Shown: positions 16,321-24,329 of the stretch, piece after piece
Layout of the letters: each line of letters begins with the position of its first letter
How positions within the stretch are numbered: position 1 is the stretch's first letter
Source: an uncultured Acetobacteraceae bacterium
GTDB lineage: Bacteria > Pseudomonadota > Alphaproteobacteria > Acetobacterales > Acetobacteraceae
Reading direction: 5' to 3'
Assembly: GCA_903918195.1 (NCBI GenBank)
Contig: CAIXDS010000291.1
Span: 1-34,189, forward strand
DNA length: 34,189 bases
Made by a program: the position numbers and the translations under genes
The notes under the pieces: generated by a model
Seen by the model: only the letters and a program-made list of their open reading frames with translations
Told to the model about the DNA's origin: nothing
Databases searched by the model: none

Positions 16321-17190
16321 ATGATCATCGTTTACAATCCAACCGCCGGGCGCCGGCGCGCCCAACTGCTCTGGCGGGTGCTCGACGTGCTGGTTGAGAA
16401 CGGTGTGCGCGTCGATCTGGCGCGCACGCACGGGCGTGGCCATGCCACCGATCTGGCGCGGGAGGCCGCGCGCACCGGCGCGGGGCTGGTGGTCGCCGCC
16501 GGCGGCGACGGCACGGTGGCCGAGGTCGCCGCCGGCCTGCTCGGCACGCCGGCCCGCCTCGGCATCATTCCGCTCGGCACCGCCAACGTGCTGGCACACG
16601 AACTTGGCCTGCCGACGCAGCCGCGCGCCGTCGCGGCCATGCTGGCCTTCGGCCGCACCCGCCCGCTCTGGCCTGGACTCGCCACCGGCCCGGATGGCTC
16701 GCTGGTGTTCGTCCAGATGCTCGGCGCCGGGCTCGACGCGCAGGTGGTGCACCGGCTGCGGCTGTCCATGAAGCGCCTGCTCGGCCGCGCCGCCTACGTG
16801 CTGCAGACCATTGGTGAAGCGGTGCGCTATACCTATTTGCCGTTGCTTGTGCGCATCGACGGGGTCGAGATGACGGCCTCGTCTGTGGTGGTGTGCAAGG
16901 GCCGTCTCTATGGCGGGCCGTTCCTGCTGGCGCCGGATGCCAGCCCCTGCGCGCCCGGCTTTACCGTGGCCCTGTTCGGCGCCGGCGGCACACTGGCCAC
17001 GCTCGGCTACGGCGCCGCCCTGCCGCTGAACCTGCTGCCCTGCGCACCCGGCCTGTCGCTGGTGCGCGGGCGGGAGATCGAAATCCAGGCCGAAAACGGC
17101 GTGCCCGCCCAGGCCGACGGCGACGCCGCCGGCACCACGCCGGTGCGGATCACCGACGCCGGGTCCAGCATCGAGGTGGTGGTGGGCTGA
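16321..17190 (+). CDS. Diacylglycerol/lipid kinase family protein (YegS/DagK-like)
   Basis: 289 residues, the usual length of bacterial DAGK-catalytic-domain proteins. The N-terminal domain has YNPTAGRRR (residues 5-13), the ATP-site GGDGTVAEV (61-69) and PLGTANVLAHELGL (84-97). The C-terminal beta-rich domain includes YGGPFLLAPDASP and QADGDA, which match the family's second domain. It phosphorylates a lipid alcohol such as diacylglycerol, sphingosine or phosphatidylglycerol, and the substrate is not set by these motifs. It is divergent from the PlcP-like/GT4 operon, so it could return diacylglycerol to the phospholipid pool. The ATG at 16321 starts directly at the conserved strand. Confidence 0.88.
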   Translation: MIIVYNPTAGRRRAQLLWRVLDVLVENGVRVDLARTHGRGHATDLAREAARTGAGLVVAAGGDGTVAEVAAGLLGTPARLGIIPLGTANVLAHELGLPTQPRAVAAMLAFGRTRPLWPGLATGPDGSLVFVQMLGAGLDAQVVHRLRLSMKRLLGRAAYVLQTIGEAVRYTYLPLLVRIDGVEMTASSVVVCKGRLYGGPFLLAPDASPCAPGFTVALFGAGGTLATLGYGAALPLNLLPCAPGLSLVRGREIEIQAENGVPAQADGDAAGTTPVRITDAGSSIEVVVG

Positions 17191-17196
17191 CCAGGG

Positions 17197-17415
17197 CAAT
17201 CGGGGGAAGGAAGGCCAGGGCTCTGCCCTGGACCCGCCAAGGGCCGAGAGGCCCCTGGACCCCATCACTTGAAGGTTTTTGGGAAGAGGGGGGTGAGGAG
17301 GGGCCGCAGCATCTCCTTACCCCCCCTCTTCCCAAAAACCTTAAAACGAATGGGTTCTAAGGGCTCCGCCCTTAGCGGGGTCCAGGGGCAGAGCCCCTGG
17401 CCTTCCTTCACCCCA
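17197..17415. repeat. Full composite palindromic repeat between convergent genes
   Basis: This is the only uninterrupted full-length copy in the window. Modules in order are GGGGAAGGAAGGCCAGGG with a CCAGGGC hairpin, a GGCCCCTGGACCCCAT module, and a very long hairpin of GA/CT-rich arms (about 17,272-17,345; TTTTTGGGAAGAGGGGGG paired with CCCCCCTCTTCCCAAAAA). They are followed by ACGAATGGGTTCTAAGGG with the CTAAGGGC/GCCCTTAG hairpin, the CCAGGGGC/GCCCCTGG hairpin, and CCTTCCTTCACCCC. It separates the lipid kinase gene from the TPR-glycosyltransferase gene and is placed to end transcription from both. Confidence 0.85.
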
Positions 17416-17424
17416 CTGCCCCGG

Positions 17425-18852
17425 TCAGCCCGCCACCAGATCGGCCAGCGCCGCCGCCGCCGCGGCAATCGCCGCGTCCAGCCGTTTCGGCCCGGGGGCA
17501 CGGAACAGCCGCAGCGTCGGGTACCATGGCGTGTCGGAACGCCCCGTCAGCCAGCGCCAGTCCGGCGCATAAGGCAGCACGATCCAGGCCGGCTTGCCCA
17601 TCACCCCGGCCAGGTGCCCGACCGCCGTATCGACGCACACCACCAGGTCGAGCCCGGCGATGATTGCTGCCGTGTCCTCGAAGCTGTTGATCTCGGCGTC
17701 CAGGTCGAGCAGCGTCGCCCGCCCCTGCCACTGCTTTGCCTGCGCCGCCGGCTTGCCCTTCTGCAGCGACACCAGGGCCACGCCCGCCACCGCACCGACC
17801 GGCGCGAAGGCATCCAGCGGCACGGATCGGTTGTGGTCGTTGTTGTGTGTCGGCCGCCCCGCCCAGACAATGCCCACCCGGCGCAGCCCGGGCGGAATGT
17901 CACGGTCCAGCCGCGCCTTCCACTGCGCCGCCAGCGCCGGATCGGCGGCATAGTACGGCACGCCGCCCGGGACGGTCTCCAGATTCGTGCCGTGCAGCCG
18001 CGGCAGGCCGGAGAACGGGCAGAAGCAGGCATAAGCGGGCAAATGTTCCCACATCGTACACGTCTGCATGGCCGGAAACATGCGCCGCAGGGTCGGCTCC
18101 AACTCCGGGCTGCAGGCCAGCACGATGCACTCGGCGCGGGTGCTCGCCCAGGGCAGGTAGCGGGCGAACATCAGCACGTCGCCGTAGCCCTGATCGGCGA
18201 TCAGCAGCAGGCGCTCGCCGCGGAGGATGCGCCCGTCCCACAGCAGGCGGTCGGTGGGCGGCATCAGCGGCGCGGCCCCCGGGATCCGGTAGCGCCACTC
18301 GTAATGCTCCCAGCCAGTGGCCAGGTCGCCGCTCAGCAGCAGGGTCTGCGCAATCTTCATATGGCCCTGCGGCAGGTCGGGCCGCAGTTCCAGGCAGTGC
18401 CGGGCCGCGGCGATGCAGGCCGGCAGCTCCAGCCGGTCGTACAGCACCATCGCCAGGTTGAACGGCCCGAGCGGGTCGGCCGGGTCCAGCGTCACCGCCC
18501 GGCGCGCCGCCGCCAGAGCCTCGTCCAGCCGCCCGAGCAGCCGGTAAACCTCGGAGATGTTACGCCATTGCACCGGCCTGGCACCGCCGCCGGCGGCGAT
18601 GCCGCGCTCCATCAGCGTCACCGCCTGATCCAGCCGGCCACGGCGAAAGGCGATCAGCCCGCTGGCGTTGACCGCCTCCGCATGGTTCGGCAACGTGCCG
18701 AGGATGTGGCCGAGCAGCCGCTCGGCAGCATCCAGCCGGCCGGCCTCGATGTATTCCTGCGCAACGGCGAACACCTCGGCCACCGGCACGGGCACGGTGA
18801 GCGGGGACGCGGCAACGGCGGAGCGGGCGGTGATGAGCGTTGATGCCGACAA
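17425..18852 (-). CDS. TPR-repeat glycosyltransferase-like protein
   Basis: 475 residues. Residues about 25-195 are tandem TPR helices (for example AEAVNASGLIAFRRGRLDQAV, and RNISEVYRLLGRLDEALAAARRAV split around 95-120). Residues about 205-470 form a GT-B-like half with LLIADQGYGDVLMFARYLP, RVGIVWAGRPTHNNDHNRS and VVCVDTAVGHLAGVMGKPAW. This is the architecture of bacterial TPR proteins related to GT9/GT41 glycosyltransferases, often linked to flagellin or surface glycan modification. The start appears to be TTG with AGGA eight bases upstream. No signal peptide is visible. The acceptor is unknown. A link to motility is possible only by analogy. Confidence 0.85.
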   Translation of the reverse strand: MSASTLITARSAVAASPLTVPVPVAEVFAVAQEYIEAGRLDAAERLLGHILGTLPNHAEAVNASGLIAFRRGRLDQAVTLMERGIAAGGGARPVQWRNISEVYRLLGRLDEALAAARRAVTLDPADPLGPFNLAMVLYDRLELPACIAAARHCLELRPDLPQGHMKIAQTLLLSGDLATGWEHYEWRYRIPGAAPLMPPTDRLLWDGRILRGERLLLIADQGYGDVLMFARYLPWASTRAECIVLACSPELEPTLRRMFPAMQTCTMWEHLPAYACFCPFSGLPRLHGTNLETVPGGVPYYAADPALAAQWKARLDRDIPPGLRRVGIVWAGRPTHNNDHNRSVPLDAFAPVGAVAGVALVSLQKGKPAAQAKQWQGRATLLDLDAEINSFEDTAAIIAGLDLVVCVDTAVGHLAGVMGKPAWIVLPYAPDWRWLTGRSDTPWYPTLRLFRAPGPKRLDAAIAAAAAALADLVAG

Positions 18853-18973
18853 TTGGGGGTCCTGTTTCCGGTCTGCAAGCGCGCCATGCTAGCGGAACAA
18901 ACCCCGGAATTGAAACAATAATGGCAACATTGGCGACACCTGCCGGGGCGCCGCTGATGCGGCCGGTTTCCGC

Positions 18974-19948
18974 CTATTTCGGCTGTGTATCAGCCGTCGC
19001 CAGCCATATTTCGACCGATGCGGCCTCAGGCATCCGCTTGCAGGCGGTGCAATCCTCCACCCGCCAAACGGTTTTCTTGGTTCCGAGTATCCTGGCGAGC
19101 GAGGCCGCGACCGGCGCGTCCGCCTCGGAAAAATAGCGGACCGTGGGCGACGGGTTGACATGTGCCGTGGCGTGCATCGCCAGCGTGCCCGGATCGAGAC
19201 CCGCTGATTGGAGTTTGCCCAGGACCCGCCGTCCGACCATCCGCGACCGTTCATCGTTATGGAAATGAATTGAAATCCGCTCCCCGCGAGGACCACTGGC
19301 GGGCGTGAGGGAGGCGAGACCTGTCGGCGTCACGTCGGCAGGTTGCGCCTGCGCCATTCCGGTTGGCGTTGCGGGAAAACCTGTCCCGGGCGGCTTGTCG
19401 CTTGCCAGGGTATCCGCCGGTCCCTGCGCGGCGATGACCGCCACCGTGGCCAACTTTGGCTTAGGTGCCCCCGGGGGCGGATTGGCTGTCGTTTCCCCGC
19501 CCTGCAGCGGCAACGGGGCGGTCCGGGATGGAACCCCCGACTGCGACTGATCCGAAGGTCGCCCCGGCGCGTTTGCGGGTTCGGGAGCAACCGTGTCCGC
19601 CGCCTGATCGCGTCGTCGCGGCTGACTGGCGTTCCCGCCCGCGTCGGCGGGCATTGCAGGCAACGCTGTCCGAGCCGGAATTTGGGCGACCATCTTCTGC
19701 GCCGGCATGGCAATGTCCGCCACGGCGGGCTTCCCGGGCGGGTCTGCCGGTCGCGGCGGATCGGGTGGCGTCTGCGGGCCGGGCACCTGAATCCGGTCGA
19801 TACGGGCGCCTCTTTGGAATTCGGACAACGAGACGCCGTTTCGCTGAACGCCGTTCACGCCCCCCGGCCAGGAAAGCGCCAGACCGAACAGTGAGCCTAA
19901 AACCAGAAGCAGCAGCCCCGTTAATATCCAACGCATCTCGGGTGCCAT
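18974..19948 (-). CDS. Membrane-anchored protein with a LytR_C-like C-terminal domain
   Basis: 324 residues from MAPEMRW. One membrane span near the start (WILTGLLLLVLGSLFGLAL) is followed by a disordered Pro/Ala-rich linker of about 180 residues. The C-terminal domain begins around residue 225 (ISIHFHNDERSRMVGRRVLGKLQSAG), continues with TVRYFSEADAPVAASLARILG and ends in VEIWLA. Its pattern resembles the LytR_C fold found at the end of envelope proteins in several phyla. The N-in orientation would place that domain in the periplasm. A second ATG at 19936 is possible. I infer an envelope role; family membership was not tested. Confidence 0.6.
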   Translation of the reverse strand: MAPEMRWILTGLLLLVLGSLFGLALSWPGGVNGVQRNGVSLSEFQRGARIDRIQVPGPQTPPDPPRPADPPGKPAVADIAMPAQKMVAQIPARTALPAMPADAGGNASQPRRRDQAADTVAPEPANAPGRPSDQSQSGVPSRTAPLPLQGGETTANPPPGAPKPKLATVAVIAAQGPADTLASDKPPGTGFPATPTGMAQAQPADVTPTGLASLTPASGPRGERISIHFHNDERSRMVGRRVLGKLQSAGLDPGTLAMHATAHVNPSPTVRYFSEADAPVAASLARILGTKKTVWRVEDCTACKRMPEAASVEIWLATADTQPK

Positions 19949-20153
19949 TCTTTCGTTGAACGCGCCTTGGTCAGTCTTGTTGCAAAGCATAGCATCCGAT
20001 TCGTGGGGCTTTCAACAGCCGGAACGCCGCCACGCTGCAGGTAGCCGCAGTGCGTTAATTTTCGGCTCTTCGTTGGTTGGAATGGGCAGTGGCGCCCGCA
20101 TAAGTTGTGGTCTGCCGGCTGTTTTCTGGTTCGCTGCGTTGCCGCGCGAGGAC

Positions 20154-20175
20154 AAAAACCCGCCGCTATCGCGGC
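20154..20175 (-). terminator. Intrinsic terminator at the end of the nine-gene RND operon
   Basis: On the minus strand GCCGC-GATA-GCGGC forms a five-base-pair stem followed by GGGTTTTT. It overlaps the stop codon of the last gene. The stem is short, but the position and the T-run fit an operon end. Confidence 0.55.
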
Positions 20176-21050
20176 AGGTCGGCCGGCACCACGGCAGCGC
20201 CCTCGCAGCCTTCCTGATGGATCAGCCCGCGCGCCGACCCACGCCACAAATGCACCTCGAACGCCAATTGCTGCAGGTGCCCATCGGCCGACATCCAGGC
20301 CGTCGCGGTGGAAGCGGGATTCTCGCTCAACTCGGGGTAACGCAAGGGCGTTTGCCATGCCGTTCCTTCCGCCGAATCGGCGACCGCGAACGGCAGGTCC
20401 ACCAGCCGGTCGTGCTTGAAGCCAGGCAGGAACACCGGCACGTCCTGGCCGCCAGGCGACAGCCAGCGGACCCAGTAGAAGGCCATGGCGAACGGCGACC
20501 GCAGCCCCGCCGGTAGCGGCGACCCCTTCAGGTCGAGATCGGGCCGGCGCTCCGGTGCGGCGGAGTCATAGTCGTCCAGCCAGGGCCGGCCAAACATGGC
20601 AGGGTCCCAATGCTGGACGAATCCAGGGTGCCTGAGGCGAAAATCATCGAGCGTCTTGGCCTGCACCCGGCGGGCCTGCAATCCGTCGGTGCCGCGGCGA
20701 AACTCGTCCCATTGCTGACGGACGATGCGGTCGCCGACGAAGTAGCGGTTGTTCACCGCCACGCTCTCCATCTCGCCGGCCCGCCAGGAGCTGATCTCCT
20801 CAATCAGATAATGAATGTGCAGCCATGGCAGCGTCGTCGCCTCGAAGGTCACGGTAACATCCACCCGCGTGACGCCGTCCGCCGCGGCCACATCGGTGGT
20901 GACCGCAATCTGCCCGGCGTAATCGCTGCTGCCGGCGAAGCGGCAAACCTCCCCGGCGGACGCAGCGGGCGTGCACACCCCGGCCGCCAGGAGTCCGGCC
21001 AGCATCAGCCCTGTCGCGCGCGCCGGCATTTTGCCAGCTCCCCCCGCCAT
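20166..21050 (-). CDS. Secreted protein of unknown function, last gene of the RND operon
   Basis: 294 residues. The start at 21050 is favoured by GGGAGAGG just upstream; an ATG at 21113 that overlaps the previous stop (TAATG) would add 21 residues. A Sec signal peptide ends near AASA|GEV. The mature protein begins with a Cys (EVCRFAGSSDY) and alternating strands typical of a beta-rich domain (TRVDVTVTFEAT, LPWLHIHYLIEEISSW, NNRYFVGDRIVRQQW). A second Cys near the end (QEGCEGAA) could pair with the first. The strand pattern around the EISSWRAGEM segment resembles DUF6134-type proteins, which is a weak likeness. It should be periplasmic and its gene is co-transcribed with the RND genes. Confidence 0.7.
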   Translation of the reverse strand: MAGGAGKMPARATGLMLAGLLAAGVCTPAASAGEVCRFAGSSDYAGQIAVTTDVAAADGVTRVDVTVTFEATTLPWLHIHYLIEEISSWRAGEMESVAVNNRYFVGDRIVRQQWDEFRRGTDGLQARRVQAKTLDDFRLRHPGFVQHWDPAMFGRPWLDDYDSAAPERRPDLDLKGSPLPAGLRSPFAMAFYWVRWLSPGGQDVPVFLPGFKHDRLVDLPFAVADSAEGTAWQTPLRYPELSENPASTATAWMSADGHLQQLAFEVHLWRGSARGLIHQEGCEGAAVVPADLPR

Positions 21051-21112
21051 GTGCCTCTCCCGATCCGGGCCGGTCGCGCCCGACCCGGGCCATCGCGCCA
21101 GACTGGCCTTCA

Positions 21113-22189
21113 TTACCCGCCGGGCTTGTGTCCGCCATAGGCGAAGTCCACCACCCGCGCCGAGTCTGCCCGCGTCACCGGCCGCACCCGGTTCCATACC
21201 ACGCTCGTCAGGTAGCTGCGCGCCGACCGCGCGCCGGTCTGCAGCGCCGTTACCGCCGCGGCCTGCAGCGACTGCGCCGTCCACAGAAAGGTCAGTGACG
21301 CATCCGTCAGGGCCTGACCCACCTGCAGGCTGGCCCAGCGAAAGCCGTCGATCGTGTCCGGGTCGAAGGACCATACCCCTTCATGCGCCGCGGCTTCGCG
21401 GATCGCCGCCTCCTGCCGGCGCGCCTCCTCTTCCGTCAGCGCCCCCTCGGCCACCAGCGCCTTCAACCGGGCGATGCGCTCCTGCGCAATGCCGCCGCGG
21501 GCCAGCGCCGCCGACCCCGCGTCGAACGCCGGCAGCGCCCGCCCGGCGGGCAGCCCGTGCGTCAACCCCGCATCCAGCAGCCGGAGCGAAACCACCGCCC
21601 AATTCGCCAGCGCCACGCGGTCCGGCGCATCCTTGCCGTCCACCAGGTGGAAACGCAGGTCGATCACGCCCTGCCGGTTGGCCACGCGCAGCCCGACCGT
21701 CACGGTGCGAGCTGGCAAGGCGAGCCCGCGCCGCGCCGCCGTCGCCTGCGCCTGGTGCCAGGCCAGCGGCATCTCCGCTGTCCAGTCCCATTGCCGCGCG
21801 GTGATGAACCAGCACGCCACGTCCCAGCCGCCGCGCACAAGGACGGCCGATTCAACCCCGGCGGCCGGCTCGCAATCGGCCGCCAGGCCCCAGCCGTCCT
21901 CAATGCCGATCTGATTGCTATTCACCTCGGCCATGGCCACCACGCTGCGCCCGTTCACCGCCGGCCGCAGCAGCACCAGATTGCGGATCACCCCGAATCC
22001 GCCCAGCGCCACGTCCGTCTCCACCCGCCCCGCGGCATCGCCGGCGGCGATCCAGGGCCCCTCGGCCAGCGGCACCTGCTTGCTGCCGATCTCCAGCAGC
22101 GCCGGGGTCTGGTCCGGTTGGGTCTGGGCTCCGGCGGCACCGGCGGCCAGGCCAGTCAGCAGCAGCGCGAGGACCGGTGCGATCCTCAT
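21113..22189 (-). CDS. Secreted protein of unknown family, paralogue B of a tandem pair
   Basis: 358 residues with a signal peptide cleaved near AGA|QTQ. The N-terminal domain has LEIGSKQVPLAEGPWIAAG, VIRNLVLL, MAEVNSNQIGIEDGWG, then a Cys-containing segment (DWTAEMPLAWHQ after WDVACWFI) and VANRQGVIDLRFHLVDGKD. Each segment aligns in order with the product of the preceding gene. The C-terminal half is helical (RIARLKALVAEGALTEEEAR) and rich in Ala and Gln. Its ATG overlaps the upstream stop (ATGA). No function is known to me for this family; a periplasmic accessory role in the RND complex is inferred. Confidence 0.75.
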   Translation of the reverse strand: MRIAPVLALLLTGLAAGAAGAQTQPDQTPALLEIGSKQVPLAEGPWIAAGDAAGRVETDVALGGFGVIRNLVLLRPAVNGRSVVAMAEVNSNQIGIEDGWGLAADCEPAAGVESAVLVRGGWDVACWFITARQWDWTAEMPLAWHQAQATAARRGLALPARTVTVGLRVANRQGVIDLRFHLVDGKDAPDRVALANWAVVSLRLLDAGLTHGLPAGRALPAFDAGSAALARGGIAQERIARLKALVAEGALTEEEARRQEAAIREAAAHEGVWSFDPDTIDGFRWASLQVGQALTDASLTFLWTAQSLQAAAVTALQTGARSARSYLTSVVWNRVRPVTRADSARVVDFAYGGHKPGG

Positions 22190-23349
22190 CGCGCCAAATC
22201 CTGCAATCGTGGCAGCCCGTCCTTGTTCACCGGCGTGCCGAGATGCTGCAGAACCGGCATTGGCGATGGCGTCGGCATCACCGCGCGTTCGATCGCATCC
22301 CAGCGCGTTTCATTGGCGGATACCAGCAGCAGCCGGGTCACGTGTTCGCTGGCCGCGATGGCCACCGACAGCGCCGCGTTCCGGGTCACGCTATAGGCCG
22401 TGCCCAGGTTGATCAGCGGCGAGGTGATTTGGTTGAACAGCGTATTGGTGCGGGGATTCGGGTCCACCGCACTCATCGCCACCTCCTGCAGGGCGGCCGA
22501 TTCCTGCTCGGCCGCCGCGCGCGGCGTGATAACGCCGGTGCGGCGCAGCGCCTCGATGCGCAGCAGCCGCCGGTCGAGCACCGGGTCGTCCTGCAACAGC
22601 ATCGCCCGGCTGGGAAAGTCCAGCAACAACCCGCCAAGATCGCGCGACAGCCCCTTTCCCACCAGCGACGCATACAGCCCGGCCCAGTCCAGCAGCGCCT
22701 TCCGCCGCGCGTCATCGTCCACCCCGGGCACCCGGCGCAGATGCACGCGCACCTCAAGGAAATCCTGCCGGTTGGCGCACACCGCCATGGCGGTCAGCAT
22801 GGTGTCCGGCAGGTGCAGGTGGTCCCGCGCGATGACGGCCCGCGCCGCCTGCCAGGCGGGCGGGCCGATCCAGTCCAGCCGCGTCTCGCCAGCCTCGGCA
22901 CAGGCGGCATCGTAGCGGCTGCGGTAGCGCAACCGCCGCTCGGCCGGCAGTGGATCGTTGCCGCAGGGTGCCGCCCACCCCGCGCCGACCGAGATGTCGT
23001 TGGCATTGACCTCCACCAGCGCACGCACATCGTCGCCGTCGCGCAGCATCAGGATGGCGGACCGCACCACGCCGTATGGCGCTTCCGCCGTGCCGGCCGG
23101 CTGCACACCGGTCGCCGCCACCACCCACGCCCCGGGCGGCAACGGCACCTGCTTGCCGGCAATTTCCAGCACCCCGGTCACCGTCTCGCCCGGTTTGGCC
23201 GGGTCGGGCAGGGCCGCGTCGGGTACAGTTGTATTGGGCACGGCGGCATGCCCGGCCGGGGCCACGAGCAGCAGCAACGCCAGGGCGCCGACCGCGCGGA
23301 GCATCGCCCATCCCTGCCAGCCCGTCCGGTTCATGCGCGGTTCCCTCAT
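22186..23349 (-). CDS. Secreted protein of unknown family, paralogue A of a tandem pair
   Basis: 387 residues from MREPRMNRTG, with GGGGA before the ATG and an ATGA overlap with the gene upstream. A hydrophobic signal (AMLRAVGALALLLLVAPAGHA) precedes LEIAGKQVPLPPGAWVVAA, GVVRSAILML, LVEVNANDISVGAGWAAPC and VCANRQDFLEVRVHLRRVPG. These correspond one by one to segments of the next gene's product. The C-terminal half has LLRIEALRRTGVITPRAAAEQE and helices with TRLLLVSANETRW. The motif of the form PLPPGxW, then N-x-N and a GW, then Cys marks the shared domain. Function is unknown; the location suggests a periplasmic subunit. Confidence 0.75.
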   Translation of the reverse strand: MREPRMNRTGWQGWAMLRAVGALALLLLVAPAGHAAVPNTTVPDAALPDPAKPGETVTGVLEIAGKQVPLPPGAWVVAATGVQPAGTAEAPYGVVRSAILMLRDGDDVRALVEVNANDISVGAGWAAPCGNDPLPAERRLRYRSRYDAACAEAGETRLDWIGPPAWQAARAVIARDHLHLPDTMLTAMAVCANRQDFLEVRVHLRRVPGVDDDARRKALLDWAGLYASLVGKGLSRDLGGLLLDFPSRAMLLQDDPVLDRRLLRIEALRRTGVITPRAAAEQESAALQEVAMSAVDPNPRTNTLFNQITSPLINLGTAYSVTRNAALSVAIAASEHVTRLLLVSANETRWDAIERAVMPTPSPMPVLQHLGTPVNKDGLPRLQDLAR

Positions 23350-24329
23350 TCCCCGCGCAGCCGCACGCGTTCGACCGCGGGCAACGGCGCCAACCCGTGC
23401 ACCGCCATCAGGCCGCCCGGCCCGATGGCGCTCTCCGACGTGAGTGACAGGACCGCGTCCGCCGCCTCGTCCGGCACGCCGGCCTGCAGCACCAGCACAT
23501 GCACGGGCAGCATCGCCTTGTAGCTCCCATCGGCAAGCGTGGCGAAGCGAGGGCTCACCCCATCCAGCGGCAGCGGCGTATCCAGCTCCGGCTCCGCGAC
23601 CACCGTCTCCAGCCCGACCAACGCCACGGCGGACGGGCCGGCGCCGCGCAGCCAGGCCGCCACCCCGAGGCCGCGTTCGGCCCGCGTCACCACCGCATCG
23701 CCGCGCAGGTCGCTGCACAGCGCCGTGCCCGCTTCCGGCCCCCCCGGCGGGTCCGCCGCCCCGGCCGCCGCGAGGCAGCCCTCCGGCAGCACCGCCTCGG
23801 CCAGGATGCGCGCTTCCAAGCTGCCATCGGGCGGCAACAGCACCCGGATCGGCACATTGGGCAGCGCCGGATCGAGGTCGTGCCAGCGCGCCGCCTGGTT
23901 GGGCAACAGGCGGCCCGCGGCGCCCGGCAAGCGGCCCGCGAGGGCCCGGTACAGCAATCCGGCGGTCAGCGGCGGTGCCGACTTGCCGCCGAACGCCAGC
24001 AGCACCCAGCGCCCGACGACACGGTCGGACAGCACCGCGCCGGCGGCGGCGGCGCAGGCATCGCGCTGCCAGCGGCTGGGCGGGCGGGTGGTGAGGCCGA
24101 TCCGCAGCACCGAACCGAAGCGCGGCGCACACAGCGCCCCCAGCAGGGCATCGCTGCGCAGCGCCGACCAGCCGCCACCCGCCACACCGGGTGGCGCCAG
24201 CTCCGCCAGCACATCCTCGACCACCGCCTGCGCCTCCAGCGCGGCGGCGTGAGCGGTGCCCATGCCCAGGGTCGCAATCGCCAGGCCGGCCCGCAGCAGC
24301 GCGGCCCGGACGGATGTTCTGGCCCTCAC
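23346..24329 (-). CDS. PstS-like substrate-binding-fold protein
   Basis: 327 residues starting with GTG that overlaps the upstream stop (GTGA). A signal peptide ends near AHA|AAL. The middle (about residues 105-175) reads SDRVVGRWVLLAFGGKSAPPLTAGLLYRALAG, split here by description, then LPNQAARWHDLDPALPNVPI and LLPPDGSLEARI. This mirrors the 'LT..q...IF.G...W.......P..pI....R..GSGT' pattern of PstS-like periplasmic binding proteins. Several Cys residues (e.g. DACAAAAG, PEGCLAAAG, ALCSDLRG) may form disulfides. The GSGT phosphate-binding signature is replaced by DGSLEA, so the ligand may not be phosphate. It is a candidate ligand sensor or carrier for the RND complex. Confidence 0.6.
   Translation of the reverse strand: MRARTSVRAALLRAGLAIATLGMGTAHAAALEAQAVVEDVLAELAPPGVAGGGWSALRSDALLGALCAPRFGSVLRIGLTTRPPSRWQRDACAAAAGAVLSDRVVGRWVLLAFGGKSAPPLTAGLLYRALAGRLPGAAGRLLPNQAARWHDLDPALPNVPIRVLLPPDGSLEARILAEAVLPEGCLAAAGAADPPGGPEAGTALCSDLRGDAVVTRAERGLGVAAWLRGAGPSAVALVGLETVVAEPELDTPLPLDGVSPRFATLADGSYKAMLPVHVLVLQAGVPDEAADAVLSLTSESAIGPGGLMAVHGLAPLPAVERVRLRGE

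Noticed and set aside
17272..17345. Short frames reading through the long GA/CT hairpin (peptides such as KVFGKRG)
   Set aside because: They translate the repeat itself and occur wherever the repeat occurs.
19949..20153. Possible IS5-type end fragment (GTTGCAAAG-like sequence near 19,979)
   Set aside because: Only a short likeness to known insertion-sequence ends; no second end, target duplication or transposase remains seen.
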